The position numbers and the translations under genes are program-made. DNA of 64,000 bases from Selaginella tamariscina (lineage: Eukaryota > Streptophyta > Lycopodiopsida > Selaginellales > Selaginellaceae). The stretch covers positions 248,001-312,000 of the forward strand of contig PUQB01000246.1 of assembly GCA_003024785.1 (NCBI GenBank), written 5' to 3'. The notes under the pieces are model-generated. The model was not told the origin of the DNA. It was given only the letters and a program-made list of their open reading frames with translations, and searched no databases. Below are positions 12,290 through 23,356 of the stretch, in pieces; within the stretch, counting starts at the first letter, position 1; every line of letters begins with the position of its first letter.

Positions 12290-12780
12290 AAAGGGTTTTT
12301 TCTTGGTCCGACAAGGGCGAAACATGCATTCACAGCACTTAAGAATGCCTTCACGACAGCTCCAATTTTAGCACATCCTGATCCTTCTCGTCCTTTCTTC
12401 GTTGAAGCAAATGCTTCAGATTTCATAGTAGGTTCTATCCTATCACAAGTTGGAGAAGACAAGTTACTCCATCTTGTAAACTTTCACTCTCGTAAGTTCC
12501 TTTCGACATAGATCAATTACGAGATTCATGACAAGGAACTCAAGGCCATTGTGGATTTATTTGAGGGGTGGCGGCACTTTCTGGAAGGTGTTGCACATCA
12601 TGTACAAGTTTTTACGGATCACAAGAACCTGGAGTTTTTTCAAATGGCTCGAGTTCTCAGTTAGCAACAGGCTAGGTGGGCGAAATTCCTATCACGTTTT
12701 AATTTTGTCATCGTCTACAGGCCTGGTTTCGGAATGGCAAAGCAAATGCATTGTATAGGAGCTCTTACCTTGCACCGACC
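12290..12780 (+). pseudogene. F2 RNase H domain
   Basis: Translated pieces follow the Ty3 RNase H order: AFTALKNAFTTAPILAHPDP, then FFVEANASDFIVGSILSQ (12395-12450; canonical Asp of ...TDAS replaced by EAN), YEIHDKELKAIVDLFEGWRH (12520-12580) and FTDHKNLEFF (about 12610). In the element it would remove the RNA strand during reverse transcription. Stops, for example at 12511 and 12664, break it. Confidence 0.75.
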
Positions 12781-12989
12781 CCAAGCGATCCTGCATATGG
12801 CTGTCAAAAGCAAGTGTTGTTGGGTCCTGATCGATTTCGGCTTGCGGCATTATAGGTTCATCAGGCTCTAGCAAATTCAACACTTCTATAGGACATCCAT
12901 TTGCAATTAGCTATATACGACTTGGCAAAGAATGTGTTCTCACACATTAGTCCTGACATCGTAAGCTCCTCTTCCTCTAGTTCTTGTCT

Positions 12990-13830
12990 AGACTACAAGT
13001 TGTTCGTCATACAGGACAGACTCCTGTACCGAGAAGGTCTTCTGTACGTTCCTATTGATGTTTACAGGACTCGTGTGGTAAAGTATTGTCATGATACACT
13101 GGCTTATAGGACATTTTGGTGTGGCAAAGACCATTGAATTGGTGACTTGCAACTATTCATGGCTTGGGTTGCGAGGTTTTATAAAAAAGTTTGTACGGAG
13201 TTGTGACACTTGTAACATGTGCCTCGTCATGCGCCCTCTGGTCTTCTTCGTCCTCTTCCTGTTCCCTCTACTCCTTGGAGATTCGTTTCTATGAATTTCT
13301 TCATAGATCTTCTTCCTCATGGATTTGATGTAGTTCTTGTGGTGGTTGACTGTTTCACCAAACATGCTCATTTCTTACCATGTAACAAGATGGCTACAGG
13401 CCAGACAACTACTGAGTTAGTGATTTGCGAAGTGTTCCAACATCATGGTCTTCCTGAGAACATTATTTTTGGTCAAGGCCCACAATTCATGTCCAGATTT
13501 TGGTGAGAGCTTCTCCGGAGTCTACAAGTTAAAGTGGATTTTTTCTTCAAAATATCATCTGCAAACTGATGGGCAGTCAAAACGCACGATTCAGACCTTG
13601 GAGTTGTGTCTTCGCTGCTTCATTAATTACCAACAGGACAACTAGTTGGACCTTCTTCCTATGGCAGAGTTTGCTTACAACAACTCCGTTCACACATCTA
13701 CAGGCCAGACACCTTTCTTCACTCTTACAGGCTACCATCCACGTTTTGACTTTGTTCCTCATGCTTCTCCTTCTTCCACTCTTGCAGTACAAGAGCATCC
13801 AGCATCTTTGTCAGGTAGAGGATGATCTCT
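12990..13830 (+). pseudogene. F2 integrase
   Basis: The N-terminal zinc region is recognisable (HDTLAYRTFWCGK near 13090, SCDTCNMCLVMR near 13200), then the core: SMNFFIDLLPHGFDVVLVVV at 13288 onward with the first catalytic Asp, FTKHAHFLPC, and HHGLPENIIFGQGPQFMSRF at 13441-13500 where the second Asp (canonical SDRG) is Gly. Further core at 13500-13700 is frameshifted (YHLQTDGQSKRTIQTLE). Integrase would insert the cDNA; this copy is inactive. Confidence 0.8.
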
Positions 13831-14138
13831 GAGTTCATCTTCAGCAGGCATAGGAATGGTACAAGCGTCATGCTGATGCTTATCGTCAGCCGGCACTTGT
13901 GTACAAGATTGGTGATCTCATGTGGCTTCCTTGTTGGCGTATCCACACCAACAGGTCTTCTTCTAAATTGGATTTTTAATGACTAGGACCTTACAGGATT
14001 GTGGCTGAGGTCAATCCTGTAACTTTCCAATTAGAGTTACCATCTATTGTGAAACTTCATCATGTTTTCACACCTCTTTGTTGGAACCGTATCATCCTTC
14101 TTCTCTTTCTAGTCGTGCTTCTTCTCCTCCCCTCCTGT

Positions 14139-14340
14139 GGTCATTGACAATGAACTTGAGTACGAAGTTGTAGCCATCTTTAATTCTCGTATTCATTGTC
14201 GCCAACTTTAATATTTGGTGGATTGGAAAGGTTATTTACCTACCGATCACACTTGGGAACCTGCATCCAATCTACTCCATGCTTCTTCCAAGGTTGCTGC
14301 CTTCCATCAACGTTATCCTGCTAAACTAGGTCTTAAGACT
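14139..14340 (+). pseudogene. F2 integrase C-terminal chromodomain
   Basis: The frame reads ELEYEVVAIFNSRIHCRQL, a stop, then YLVDWKGYLPTDHTWEPASN and a final helix AAFHQRYPAKL with stop at 14325. This matches the chromodomain core (E.EVE.I..SR, Y.VWKGY..., TWEP..NL) of Ty3/gypsy chromoviruses, which tethers the integrase to chromatin. It identifies the lineage. The polypurine tract and 3' LTR follow within 45 bases. Confidence 0.85.
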
Positions 14341-14356
14341 CATGGAACTCGTCCTT

Positions 14357-14369
14357 AGGGAGGAGGTGT
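14357..14369 (+). other. F2 polypurine tract
   Basis: AGGGAGGAGGTGT directly abuts the TGTCAGG start of the 3' LTR, the position of the plus-strand primer. Confidence 0.65.
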
Positions 14370-14783
14370 TGTCAGGACCCGACACAGGATACAAGGATAC
14401 AAGCTACGAGATACAAGATATACCTACAAGATATACCTATAGGATATGCCTACAGGATATACCTACAAGATATGCCTACAGGATAGCCTACAGATATACC
14501 TATAGGATATACCTATAGGATAAGGGTCACCATTTTTAGCTCATGGACTAAATTAGCTAAGGCCTAGTTTAGCTCTTGGAGTTGTGAACATAAAAGCTCC
14601 AACCTATTATTGTATAATCAGTTACTATCAACACTAATCATTCTACGATCATTCTTGTCCTTGTTCTTGTCTTGCTCCTTGCTTCTTGTTCTTGTCTTGC
14701 TCTTAGCCTTCTGTTCTCGTTTTGTTCCTAGTTCTTGTTCTACTTTGAGTCAAGCCTCCTTGCTCTTGGATCATGGCTTGACA
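14370..14783 (+). mobile_element. 3' LTR of F2
   Basis: 414 bp with termini TGTCA and TGACA. The first third is a minisatellite of TACAGGATATACC-type units (14395-14520), followed by GGATAAGGGTCACCATTTTT and a CTTGTTCTTG pyrimidine tract. The reverse solo LTR at 20522-20955 is the same sequence. The 3' flank is F1 gag. Confidence 0.9.
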
Positions 14784-15370
14784 GGAGCTCGTTGGGAAAC
14801 TGCCCGGAGGGCATTTCTAGATACCTTCATGGAGGAAAAGAGAGAGGAAGAGGTAATCCATAAGCTAACAAACTTGAAATAGAAGGTGGGAGAGTCGGTC
14901 GACGCGTACACAGTTCGCATGCTGGGATACATTGCCCGACTAAGGAATGCCCCAGTCGACTAACCAAGAAGATGTGGTATCGAAAGGGACTATGGCTGGA
15001 GATCCGCAAGTGGATCAGGCTAGACAATGATCAAACATTTGACAAGTTACTCTGGTATGCCAAGAAGGTAGAGAAGCAGGAAGCTGAGAGACGCCATGAG
15101 AGGAAATGTAAGACAAATCAGTCACTCAGGAGGCAAACGACACCACCACGGACGAGGAGAACCTCTCAGACGTCCCAAAGCCACCCAGAAAGGAGAGATG
15201 GTTGGGAGCCAAAGGGCACATGCAGCTATAGCGAGGGGAGACCCAACAAGTGGCAACATGGAAGGAAGACTTAACCGCAACACTGGCTCAAATGGGATAC
15301 ACTGCATGCGGGGACAAGTACTGTCGGGTATGTAACATCCATGGGTCCCACAACATGGACTATTGCTATT
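14784..15370 (+). pseudogene. gag remnant with CCHC knuckle, F1 copy B
   Basis: Starts GARWETARRAFLDTFMEEKRE (same as 1490 in copy A) and continues IRKWIRLDNDQTFDKLLWYA and a basic Glu/Arg/Lys helix. The knuckle at 15305-15360 reads DKYCRVCNIHGSHNMDYCY, a C-X2-C...H-X4-C array. A stop lies at 14880 and a frameshift at about 14960. The capsid N-terminus is missing because F2 interrupts it. Confidence 0.75.
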
Positions 15371-16069
15371 GACTGGTGAGCAATAGGCTACCGTAGGCAG
15401 CCGCATTGACAGTAGAACGGAAAGTAGAAGGGGATGTAGATAGTCAAAGAAGTTACGGACATAGAATGGAAGGGGACAACCAACCTTGCAAGAGGTCACA
15501 GTCCCGTTCCCATTAGCGGTAGCCCTACCAACCTAGGTACAGTGATAGAGAGAGATGGCTAGAACGCAGGGAGATGACATGCGCACTATACAAACTTCCA
15601 CACTCGCTCTAACGATTCTCATGGGTATCCTTGATCAAACCAATGCTGCAGGCGCAAGCACTGGCATTGCAAGGGTGGGTAACAAGCAGACCCCGCCGGC
15701 CCGACACCAATCCCACAAAATAGGTGAACCAAGTAACAATAGTACTACCAGAACGGGACGACAAGACAAACACCACACCTTAACGGACGAAACAAGTCGC
15801 CCGCACGTATGTAGAACCAAGGGAACAGGAAAGCACCGAAAGAGGGAATGGGCAGCAAAACCCATAGTATTAAAGTAGTGAGTAAGAAAGCAAACCGACG
15901 TGCCAACCACTCTAGAACCGGCGAAGCCTAACCAGGGCCAAGGATCAAGAAGAACAACGAGGTGGGAACGCCTCGCCTTTAGCATAGGAGAGACCAAGGC
16001 ATCGACAAGGCAGGAAGCGCCACTTGTTTCAGCCGCATGGCCACAAGAATCAGCAAGGCCCACTGCAAC

Positions 16070-16395
16070 CATAGTGGACTTCGTGAACGACGTGCCCACT
16101 ATTTCAATTCATATGGCAGGTCGCACAATCAGTGAGGTGATTATAGACGGAGGGTCGACATTGAACATCATGTCAACAGAACTCTATCATGAGCTGGGTA
16201 TGCCAACCCGAAGCCTACTCCCTTCCATGTACGCATGGCAAATTAGGTTGAGGTAACACCCAAGGGCATCCTAAGGGCAGTAGAAGTCAAGATCCAAGCT
16301 ATCAAATTTTGGATAAACGTCATCATCCTAGACATGCACACCGTCTTGGTCGACCCTAGCTTAGGGGTGCGAAGGTTCATCATGACTGTGAGCAC
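16070..16395 (+). pseudogene. Retropepsin-like protease, F1 copy B
   Basis: Reads VDFVNDVPTISIHMAGRTIS, then VIIDGGSTLNIMSTELYHEL near 16140-16200, the best-preserved protease active site of the three F1 copies (D-G-G-S in place of D-T/S-G, common in plant gypsy proteases). The frame shifts at about 16255 before the C-terminal half. Confidence 0.7.
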
Positions 16396-17479
16396 GAACA
16401 AATAAGATTCTGCACCAAGAGGGGGATGAGGTCCATGTCTGCAAGCCAAGTCCAAGCACCCGCACAAAGATTTAGAGCGTTAGAATACCATGCGCCAAGC
16501 AAGCACAAATGATGGGACGATAGTGAAATGACAACCTCTGGCGGTTGTCCACCAGGCTTGGGCAACTTAAGGCCGGAGGACCCTCACTAGAGAGGGCACT
16601 ACATAGGTAGACTAAGGATCGTAGAGGGAACACCTGAAGATCGAAACAATACAGACACTATGCGGGAGCACAAGAACCAGTTCACCAACCACCATCGCAA
16701 TTCTAGAGGAGCCACTTGGACACACCCCAGTTGAACGATAGCACCAGCCAAGTGGGCCTAATCCAAACATGGTAGTAGACTAGACCGACAGCCCCATACC
16801 AACCCAGCCTCAACTGAGAATACTCACAGCCACAGCTGATCGAAGATCAGCTCTGGAAGCAGGGGAGGGAAGAGCCTCGACGAGGACATTCCCTAATAGA
16901 TGTAGGGCATGAAGTACAAGGTGGGGAGCGTGCAGGACCGATGGCAAAAGCCTCGGTAGGAAGGGACCAACTGGTAAGGCACTACAGTTAGGACCAGGGT
17001 GGGCTCCACTAGACACCATCAAGGTCACAACGAACGGCAATGACAAACAAGCACTACGACAGACAGTCGACAATAGTTGCTTGGGGCCGAACATCCACCC
17101 AGATGGAGCTTAGTCCAAGGCACCCCGAGGCAAGGCAGCCAATGCTACAGGGAACCCCAAGGTAGTGTAGTAGGACGGCACAGCCAAAAGGAGGATCTCC
17201 AAACACACATGTGGCCAGCTCACAAGGTCACATGTTCCACAAGGATGGACCGCACGTGTGAGGCACATACTACAAAGGCAATGATGGTCAGACGGCACCA
17301 TCATTGCGTATCTATGCATAGGGATAGCCGTGCCAGTCACCTCTGAGGACATCATGAGGACTATCACATCAATAGTACATGGGAAGGAGGTGTATAGTGC
17401 AATACTTTAACCATTATGACGACAGATTGGATGGAGAGGAATATGCCATTGGTGATCCAAGAGATTCGCGTGTCTATCA

Positions 17480-19265
17480 AGGGCTAGGAATGAATAGCGG
17501 AACTTGCATCGCCCAGGCATTACAAGTTCAAAGAATTGATTGGTCGACCCGACGTTCGGCAGGTCAGGAGATAGTTGCATCTAAACGAGTTCTTTGACCT
17601 TCTATGGGGAAAAAGTGGAGACCCCAGGATCCTCCGAAAAAGCCAGGCAATTCATCCAGTCCGTAGAATTGGTAGCTAGCCAGACCGGATGCAAAGGGAT
17701 CTAGTTCCTCTCGGATGGGAGCGTAACCTTCCATATTATGTTCAGTGAACTAGCAATAGTCTTCCGACTACCAAAGGATGGCCTCACATTAGGAGAATTA
17801 TCAAAGACAGAGCCACAAAAGCCCGCCACCATAAGGAATGAGGCGCTACGAGGCATACAAGAAAGGGAGGAAGCAGCCGAATTCATAACACTTGAGGCCT
17901 TCATACTTACGGGAAGAACGAGAAGACAAATCACTAGGCAGTTGGTGAACGGCCTCTACAGGGCCTGGGAAGAGTTGCAATGAACTAGATAGACTGCCTT
18001 AAGTAGTACTTGGTTCCGGCTCTAACTAGAGGTATCCACAGAGTTTGGATCGAGACCAAGCAAAGACTTTCCATGGCCAACCATATCACTATCATGACCA
18101 TAAGCTTGTTTGGCCGAACTATAGTTAGAGCACCACCACAACTCTAGATAGGGGAGGAAGAGCAGATCAGAACAAGTCAGGACAATTGTAAGGAGCAGCC
18201 ATGACCCCCGGAGTCAATAGAGAAGCAAGCGAGAGGCAACCCCCTCCTGACTAGGAGCCACCCAGGCATTAGACAATGGAACCTGTACACGCGGTCCCCC
18301 TAGCTGTGGGACCCCCGTTACCACTGGACTTCCCGTCAGAGATATCCAAATGATTGACCGAGACATGCCATGGGGAAATGGAGGGCAAGTCCAAGGAAGA
18401 GTCAAAGGTTACCTACCAACATTTTCATGCTGACAGACAGTGGGCCTCAATGGCCTACATCAAGCTTGTGGAGGCCTTGGACCAACTAAAGGAAGCAATG
18501 GTGGTGTATAACGGCCTCGACCTCCCAGTTGTGGCAAAAGAACACGATGCTATAATAGCTAAGTGTACAGAATGACTATAGGAAACTACTCTGCCAAGGA
18601 GCCCGACTATGTAGGTAGTAATGAAGGGGAAGGACACCTGGAAACTTTGGAGTGAGAGAGCAACAAAATTATGTAGGCTACAGGGTGAGTACGATGCCCT
18701 CCAGGGGCTCATGGACCACCACCAGCACATCATAGCCAGGCCATAGCAAAGAAAGAAAGGCAAACTCACAAACTCAGGACTCAGATCGAGCAAAGGAGTA
18801 GGGAGTTCGAAGAAGCCCGAGCAGAGTTGGCAATGGTCAGGGAAGAATTGTACCGAAGGGCTCAACTCACAAGGGCCAGAACCACACTTACGACCAACCA
18901 AGAAGAACCCCTACCCAAGAGGCCAAAGGCGAGCGTTGCATTACAGCCAAGCACAGGACGGGAGCACAACTCACTCAGGAAGCAAGACCCACACTAATCA
19001 TTATCACAGAACTAGTGGAGCACGCCCGACAACAAGCCCAACTACTTGCAGCAAGGGAATAAGAGCTATAGTGCTCATGCGAGCGAGTCCGAAAGCTGGA
19101 AGCTCAAGTAAAACACACACAAGAGCAGCATGAGGCAGGATTCTAGAGGGAGCTACAAAAGGCTACCGAGTTACAGGATGTGACAATCGCCGCCCTGAAG
19201 TAGAAGATAGCCATAGTGGAAAGCAAAGCCGCTACCTATCATGACCACTCAGGCATGACCTAGGT
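17480..19265 (+). pseudogene. Conserved downstream reading frame, F1 copy B
   Basis: Equivalent to 4280-5945 of copy A. Readable at 17738-17983 (FSELAIVFRLPKDGLTLGEL and LEAFILTGRTRRQITRQLVN) and 18354-18575 (VEALDQLKEAMVVYNGLDLP). The remaining third is Gln/Glu/Arg-rich helix with stops. Conservation of the same pieces in three copies suggests the frame was once under selection. No known family recognised. Confidence 0.5.
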
Positions 19266-19314
19266 TAAGGGAGCACATGGCCCGAGGATGAGCCAATGAT
19301 TGAGTCCAAGCATC

Positions 19315-20002
19315 TGGTTGATGGTGGTTTGACCACCATCAAACCGCCAGCAGGCACGAATGAGCGGCGGGATGGAACGGCCGAGTGGTGAAGGTACAAC
19401 AGGTACAGACTGACAGTGATAGCTGCCATGCGGTGCTTAACCATGCATAGATATGATTGTCCGGATCAACTACCAAAGTACTCGGGACAACACGCATAAG
19501 GGAGGCACATAAATGCTATAGGTAGGACTTTGTCACAGGGCGGTAGACCAGTACCTGTACCTAGGTCTAGCACTAGCCGACCCACTATATAAGTAGGGAG
19601 GCTGGTAGTGGGTCGGGGTCCTTTTAGTCCATTTTCGTCTTTGTATCTCGCTCCACCTTCTTGGGGCAGCTTGGATAGGCAAATGTATGTGTGTAATATA
19701 TATATATATATATATATATATACATTCTCCTTCTGTTCACCACCCTTTCCGTTACTCTCCTCTCACCCCGCTTCTAGCCGAGCGATGCACTACCGAAGGA
19801 AGTGACAGGAGAACTCTTCCTCCCCTGTACATGGACCCTTGTGGCGTTCAGGTAAAGGCCATCTCAGCACCTCCTAGTACTCCGCAATAACGCTATCTCA
19901 CTGGCACGGATCCCCAGGATTAGGAGCTATCCACAACCATCCTGGCGACCATCAAGACTTTATAGCAACACCACATCTGGCCTACAGAGTCCCCGACGAC
20001 CA
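19315..20002 (+). mobile_element. 3' LTR of F1 copy B
   Basis: 688 bp, TG...CA, from TGGTTGATGG to GACGACCA. A short hairpin GATGGTGG...CCACCATC lies just inside the 5' end. The TATA box at 19586-19593 sits between inverted arms CCGACCCACTA and TAGTGGGTCGG (19577-19616). A TA microsatellite has expanded at 19700-19722. Confidence 0.9.
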
Positions 20003-20521
20003 GTTGTGGTTCAAGTTCTTCTTTGTTGTTCACTTCAAAATACAAATCCTGATACTAATAAGAATATTTAATTCTGTTTATTGATAAAAAGATTGTTATG
20101 GATTACAAGATCGTGGATAAGTCGTATAAATAAATTTAAAATGGTAAAGAGGGCATCCCAAATTTTAAATCTGTCTCTATCATGTATTATTGTACTTTAA
20201 ATATATTTTCATCTTTTTCTCACTATTATCTTATATTTGTTTTTATTTAGTAGTTTCTTATGTTTTCCTTAACATTATTACACCAAGTCCACATTAGTAT
20301 TCTTAACATATTGATATTCTTACATTATAGTACTATACATTCTTATAACCAAGTCATAATTACTCTTGTTCTTGTATTTAATTGTTTAGTCATATAGATA
20401 AAGCACTTCATAAGCATAAAAGAAATGACATATCATGAAGTTGTATACAAGAACAAGAAATTGTGAAAGTATTACATAAAGAACTCGAAGAAGAACATCT
20501 AAAACATTTTGTAGTAGATCT
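20003..20521 (+). other. AT-rich intergenic DNA
   Basis: No open frame of note and no recognised repeat. Base composition drops sharply from the GC-rich F1 LTR, marking the edge of the element. Confidence 0.5.
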
Positions 20522-20955
20522 TGTCAAGCCACGATCCAGGAACAAAGAAGTGAGTAGGATTCCGAGAACAAGAAAGCTTGACTCAGAAGTAGGACAAGGA
20601 GTAGGACAGGGAGCATGACAGGAACTAGGAACCAAGAACAAAACAAGAGCAGGAGGCAAGGAGCAAGACAAAACAAGATTGATCGTAAAAAGATTGGTGT
20701 TCATAGTAACTGATTGTATAACAATTAGGTCGGAGCTTTTATACTCACAACTCTAAGCTAATCTGGTCATGAGCTAAAAATAGTGACCTTATCCTCTAGG
20801 CATATCCTATAGTATATCCTATAGGCATATCCTTTAGGTATATCCTTTAGGTCTATCCTATAGGAATATCCTGCAAGCATATCCTGTAGATATATCCTAT
20901 AAGCATATCCTGTAACCCGTATCTTGTATCTTGCATCCTGTATTGGGTTGTGACA
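20522..20955 (-). mobile_element. F2 solo LTR, reverse orientation, TSD GATCT
   Basis: The reverse complement matches the F2 LTR at 14370-14783: it starts TGTCACAACCC, carries the minisatellite (here 20800-20915), and ends GGCTTGACA. It is flanked by perfect 5-bp duplications GATCT at 20517-20521 and 20956-20960. No internal region remains, so it is the product of LTR-LTR recombination after insertion. Confidence 0.95.
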
Positions 20956-20960
20956 GATCT

Positions 20961-21488
20961 GACAGCATGAAAAGTATTAGAAATCGGATTAAGGTGGTTC
21001 ACATTATTAAAAGTGCAATTAAATATTGTCAACACTGAAATTTGTAATAACATCAATATACATTACAACATCAAATACAACTTTTGCATTTAATCATGAC
21101 ATTAGGAGCTTTTATGAGATGAGTAATGGATATCATGAAACCCATAAATTTAAAATTAATTGATAAAATCAATATATTCTAGTTCTGGAGTACATCACTA
21201 AATAGGTGGAACAGACCTATTGAGCATGAAGAGTAACAAAGGTTTTATATAAAAATATATAATATAGTATGAACCACTATTATATTTAATTAACTATCAT
21301 GAGAGTCATTTCATGAATAATGTAGTATAAATACTTTACTTCAAATATTTAATTGAGGTCAACTTTTTGCATTATGAGCATTTCATATTACTTTCAAAAT
21401 AATTATTAAGTTTAGTTTATTTCAATTAAGTAGTAATTTGATGAAATTTATTATGTCATCTCTAAGGATTGTAACAAGAAAATATAAA
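20961..21488 (+). other. AT-rich intergenic DNA
   Basis: Nothing recognised; no long open frame on either strand. Confidence 0.4.
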
Positions 21489-21725
21489 TGAACGTTGTAA
21501 TTAAAATGGGAATGATACATGAAAATGGGAATATAAAAAAATCTTTAATTAATACTTATGTATTAATTATTAATATTTTAAACATACATTTTAAAAATAT
21601 TCTTTCTTTAAATATATATTATTCTTAAAGTTATTTTTTTATATTAAAAAATGTTAATTAAATAATTAAATTTGCTAATTATTAAGAAAATGGGATAGAC
21701 ATTCCCATTTTAGTTATAATGTTCA
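21489..21725. mobile_element. MITE with 26-bp terminal inverted repeats
   Basis: The left end TGAACGTTGTAATTAAAATG and the reverse complement of the right end TGAACATTATAACTAAAATG agree at 23 of 26 positions (both continue GGAATG). The 237-bp interior is AT-rich and non-coding. The first ~100 bases also match the sequence starting at 47224 and 50522, upstream of the FCP1/methyltransferase cassettes. Target duplication is not clear. Likely a deletion derivative of a larger TIR transposon. Confidence 0.7.
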
Positions 21726-21733
21726 TATTAATA

Positions 21734-23356
21734 TGAAAGTTTTAACCTGAAGGGCCAACATGTGGTTGCTTAGTGACCATCCGATGTCATCACCCTGTGT
21801 GAGCAACACTAAGTCTTTCAAGATGTCCCCAAGAGTTTGACTCATATGCTTAGGGTAAGACTCTAAGTCTTTTGTTTATCTATAGAATGACCATCCCCCA
21901 AACCCTAGAGGATATCCCGAATAGACTTTAGGATCCTATCCCAGTAAACCTAAACAAGCTCATGGCCTAACCCCACAAAGGAAATGTGTCTTACACATAT
22001 CCCCATGACAAAGCTAAGGCATCGTCACTTACCCTTTGAGGAATCACCCTCATCCGGGAGTACAACCCCTTTAAGGTGATGAGAGATACCATGAACCATG
22101 ACTAACCCTTAAGGGTTTAAGTGGCCAATTCATACCCTAAACCTAGGGCTAGAGGACACAAGTGTGCACCATAAGTGGACACAAGTGTTCTGTTGAGCAA
22201 AATCCCTAAGGTTAAGTTTAGATAACCCTAAGTACATGACTTTGAAAGGGCTCCTGTTAACAAGCTTAGGTTGTTCAATCCCTGAATTTCAAGGAGAACA
22301 CTCCCTTAGCCAAGTGTGCCAAACCACACCTAGTTACGAGACCTAACCTCCTTGAGCAGATGCCCAAGGCTTAGCACCCTAGTGCAAGCACAAGCATGCC
22401 TGTTTGCTAGAGATCCAATCCCTTGGTAACAAACCCATGACACAACCCCAAAGGGCGTGCCTCGGGTGTTGTATGTGACGTTTAGCCCAGTATCACATCT
22501 CCATGTGACACTACCTTTCACAATGTGGGCTTCATGCCATAGCCCCTTAGATTCAAGAGTTGCACCAAATGCCACAAATGTGGCTCCTAAATGCCAACTC
22601 TAGAACCCCTTAATAAACCCTCAGGAACTGAGTAATGTGAACCTGTTAAACAAGATCCCACGCTCACAGTTGGACAAGGACACAAATGTGTCTTGCTTGG
22701 CTATTTTGACAAGACCTTTTAAGCATGGATTCGCCAACGTTAAGGGTGAGCTACCCCGAAGGTGGGACATACCCCTATTATTTGGAAGTTAGGTGACACA
22801 ACAGAGGATTGTACCTTAACGACAAGTTAAAGCTTGCACCGGCAGAAGAGCAATGAACTTAGTGATGAATCCAAGAGCTATCCTATTACATAACCTACCT
22901 TATTTATGTGATGGACCCCCCCCCCCTTTCTTTTCCTACATGTATAAGTGGGCTAGCACAAATGCATGTCCTTTGCTAAATGAGATGAGTTATTAATGAA
23001 ACCTTATTCTTACTCCTAAACCCTACCCAAGGGGTGGGGGTTTTAGGGCATGGGTTAGGGCAATCCTAGGGTTATAGGGGTGTTCTTAACCCTAATTAAC
23101 ACACCAAACTAACCTGCATTAACCAATCAGCCTAATTAGGACGTCAAAATTGGGGTGGATTTTCTAAAAGGTAAGTGCTACCTTTGCTTAAAGTTTCTCG
23201 CGATATTTAAGGATAGCTAGTTGGACTACCCCTAAACACATAAGTGCATTAAGCGGGGCTATTTCTTGTTACATCTAGGGTCTGTCAAAATAGTACAATA
23301 AGTAACAATAATCAACCTTCAAAATAAAAAGTCAAGTCATAATAAAAATTATAACA
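21734..23356 (+). repeat. Repeat R1, probable large solo LTR
   Basis: About 1.6 kb aligning end to end with R3 at 25906-27484. It starts TGAAAGTTTTAACCTGAAG and ends TAACA where R3 has TGTCAG...TGACA. No coding frames. Many CCCTAA-type stretches and short conserved blocks such as AACAAGCTTAGGTTGTTCAA. The LTR nature is inferred from the termini of R3. Confidence 0.65.

Larger units (their letters stand above)
6776..14783 (+). mobile_element. F2 Ty3/gypsy chromovirus, degenerate, with internal tandem duplication
   Basis: LTR retrotransposon with gag, protease, RT, then a second gag'-protease-RT block, RNase H, integrase and a C-terminal chromodomain. The 3' LTR is complete with TGTCA...TGACA termini, while the 5' LTR lacks its first bases. 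The 3' flank GGAGC (14784-14788) matches the gag sequence of F1 at 1485-1489, so it inserted in F1 copy B; the matching left flank is not present, so the 5' side was rearranged. Many stops; not autonomous. Confidence 0.9.
14784..20002 (+). mobile_element. F1 LTR retrotransposon copy B (5' truncated by F2)
   Basis: It begins in gag at the point equivalent to base 1485 of copy A and runs to the end of a complete 3' LTR. Contents: gag with an intact zinc knuckle, a protease with intact DGGS motif, the pol-less segment shared with copy A, the downstream coiled-coil frame, and the LTR. RT, RNase H and integrase are absent. Confidence 0.85.

Noticed and set aside
22330-22575. Minus-strand 81-codon frame in R1
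   Set aside because: Not conserved in R2 or R3; R is non-coding LTR-like sequence.
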